Source: an uncultured Collinsella sp.
GTDB lineage: Bacteria > Actinomycetota > Coriobacteriia > Coriobacteriales > Coriobacteriaceae
DNA length: 6,013 bases
Assembly (NCBI GenBank): GCA_938036665.1
Contig: CALHWR010000076.1
Location: forward strand, 1 to 6,013
Direction: 5' to 3'
This document shows positions 5,502 to 6,013 of this stretch, one piece after another. The first letter of the stretch is position 1. Every line of letters begins with the position of its first letter. The position numbers and the translations under genes are program-made. The notes below the pieces were generated by a model. That model was not told where the DNA came from and did no database searches. It saw only the letters and a program-made list of their open reading frames with translations.

Positions 5502-6013
5502 TTACTTGCTGTTTCTGCGCTTGATGATGAACTTGTTGGTGGGGTTCTTGCCCTTCCGGGTCTTATAACCCAGAGCAGGCTTGCCCCAAGGAGTGACAGG
5601 GCCGGGACGACCGACAGGTGCGCGGCCCTCGCCGCCGCCGTGAGGATGGTCATTGGGGTTCATGACAGAGCCGCGGACGGTGGGACGGATACCCATGTGA
5701 CGGGTACGGCCGGCCTTACCGATGTGGACATTCTCATGATCCAGGTTGCCAACCTGACCGATGCAGGCGGTGCAGTTCATCCGAACGTAGCGAACTTCGC
5801 CGGAGGGAAGTCTGACCTGAGCCAGCTCGCCTTCCTTAGCCATCAGCTGAGCGGCGGCACCGGCGGAACGAACCAGCTGAGCGCCGTGGCCGGGCTGCAG
5901 CTCCACGTTGTGGATCACGGTACCAACGGGGATGTTGGCGATGGGCAGGCAGTTGCCGGGCTTGATGTCGGCCGCGGCGGAGGAGAGAACCTTGTCGCCA
6001 ACGGACAGACCCA
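5502..6013 (-). CDS. rplB: 50S ribosomal protein L2, C-terminal part (truncated by window edge)
   Basis: The reading frame is open to the window edge and gives the last 169 residues of L2. The first visible residues are [19 protein letters not shown], so roughly the first 105 residues lie beyond position 6013. L2 binds 23S rRNA next to the peptidyl transferase centre and is needed for subunit joining. The visible part includes the SH3-like domain ([38 protein letters not shown]) and the functional loop [14 protein letters not shown], whose histidine lies near the catalytic centre. It ends with the Lys/Arg-rich [13 protein letters not shown]. An internal methionine at 5918 is not the start. 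rpsS follows after 12 nt. Confidence 0.97.
   Translation of the reverse strand, partial: GLSVGDKVLSSAAADIKPGNCLPIANIPVGTVIHNVELQPGHGAQLVRSAGAAAQLMAKEGELAQVRLPSGEVRYVRMNCTACIGQVGNLDHENVHIGKAGRTRHMGIRPTVRGSVMNPNDHPHGGGEGRAPVGRPGPVTPWGKPALGYKTRKGKNPTNKFIIKRRNSK

Overview
The window is dominated by the distal part of an S10-type ribosomal protein operon. It is read entirely on the minus strand, so gene order runs from the right edge leftwards: rplB (3' part only), rpsS, rplV, rpsC, rplP, rpmC, rpsQ, rplN, rplX. Coding is GC-rich with strong G/C bias at third positions. The protein sequences (Gram-positive-type L24 with two CxxC pairs, L16 with an Ala/Glu-rich tail, L14, S3) look like a high-GC Gram-positive. 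My impression is Coriobacteriia, Collinsella or a relative. That is recognition by eye, not a database result.

Right part (about 2325-6013): nine ribosomal protein genes packed with gaps of 6-16 nt or 1-nt stop/start overlaps. The one exception is a 118-nt gap between rpsQ and rplN. That gap holds strong hairpin potential, including a segment that could pair either with a distal partner or with the rplN Shine-Dalgarno sequence. After rplX there is a clear rho-independent terminator where rplE and the rest of the canonical spc operon would be expected, so the cluster is interrupted here.

Middle (1975-2324, about 350 nt without a gene): from right to left it holds the rplX terminator, a tandem hairpin repeat built on TAAGTCTGTCCCCAATGAGT, helically phased GCGTT direct repeats, interleaved inverted repeats, and the leader of the next operon. 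The phased and inverted repeats are candidate operators.

Left part (145-1974): a two-gene minus-strand operon with a Gfo/Idh/MocA-family NAD(P)-dependent oxidoreductase followed, 3 nt later, by a DeoR-family repressor. The arrangement suggests a small sugar or polyol module, with the regulator probably acting on the repeats upstream of its own operon. The substrate cannot be told from sequence. A second hairpin with the same loop motif (CTGTCCCCA) lies just beyond the regulator in opposite orientation, so the pair is flanked by REP-like elements. The extreme left has a perfect long-stem terminator, probably of a plus-strand gene outside the window.

I found no mobile-element gene, CRISPR array, tRNA, rRNA or defence system. 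The observations most worth pursuing are the structured rpsQ-rplN spacer, the truncated spc operon, and the REP-like elements around the regulator/oxidoreductase pair.
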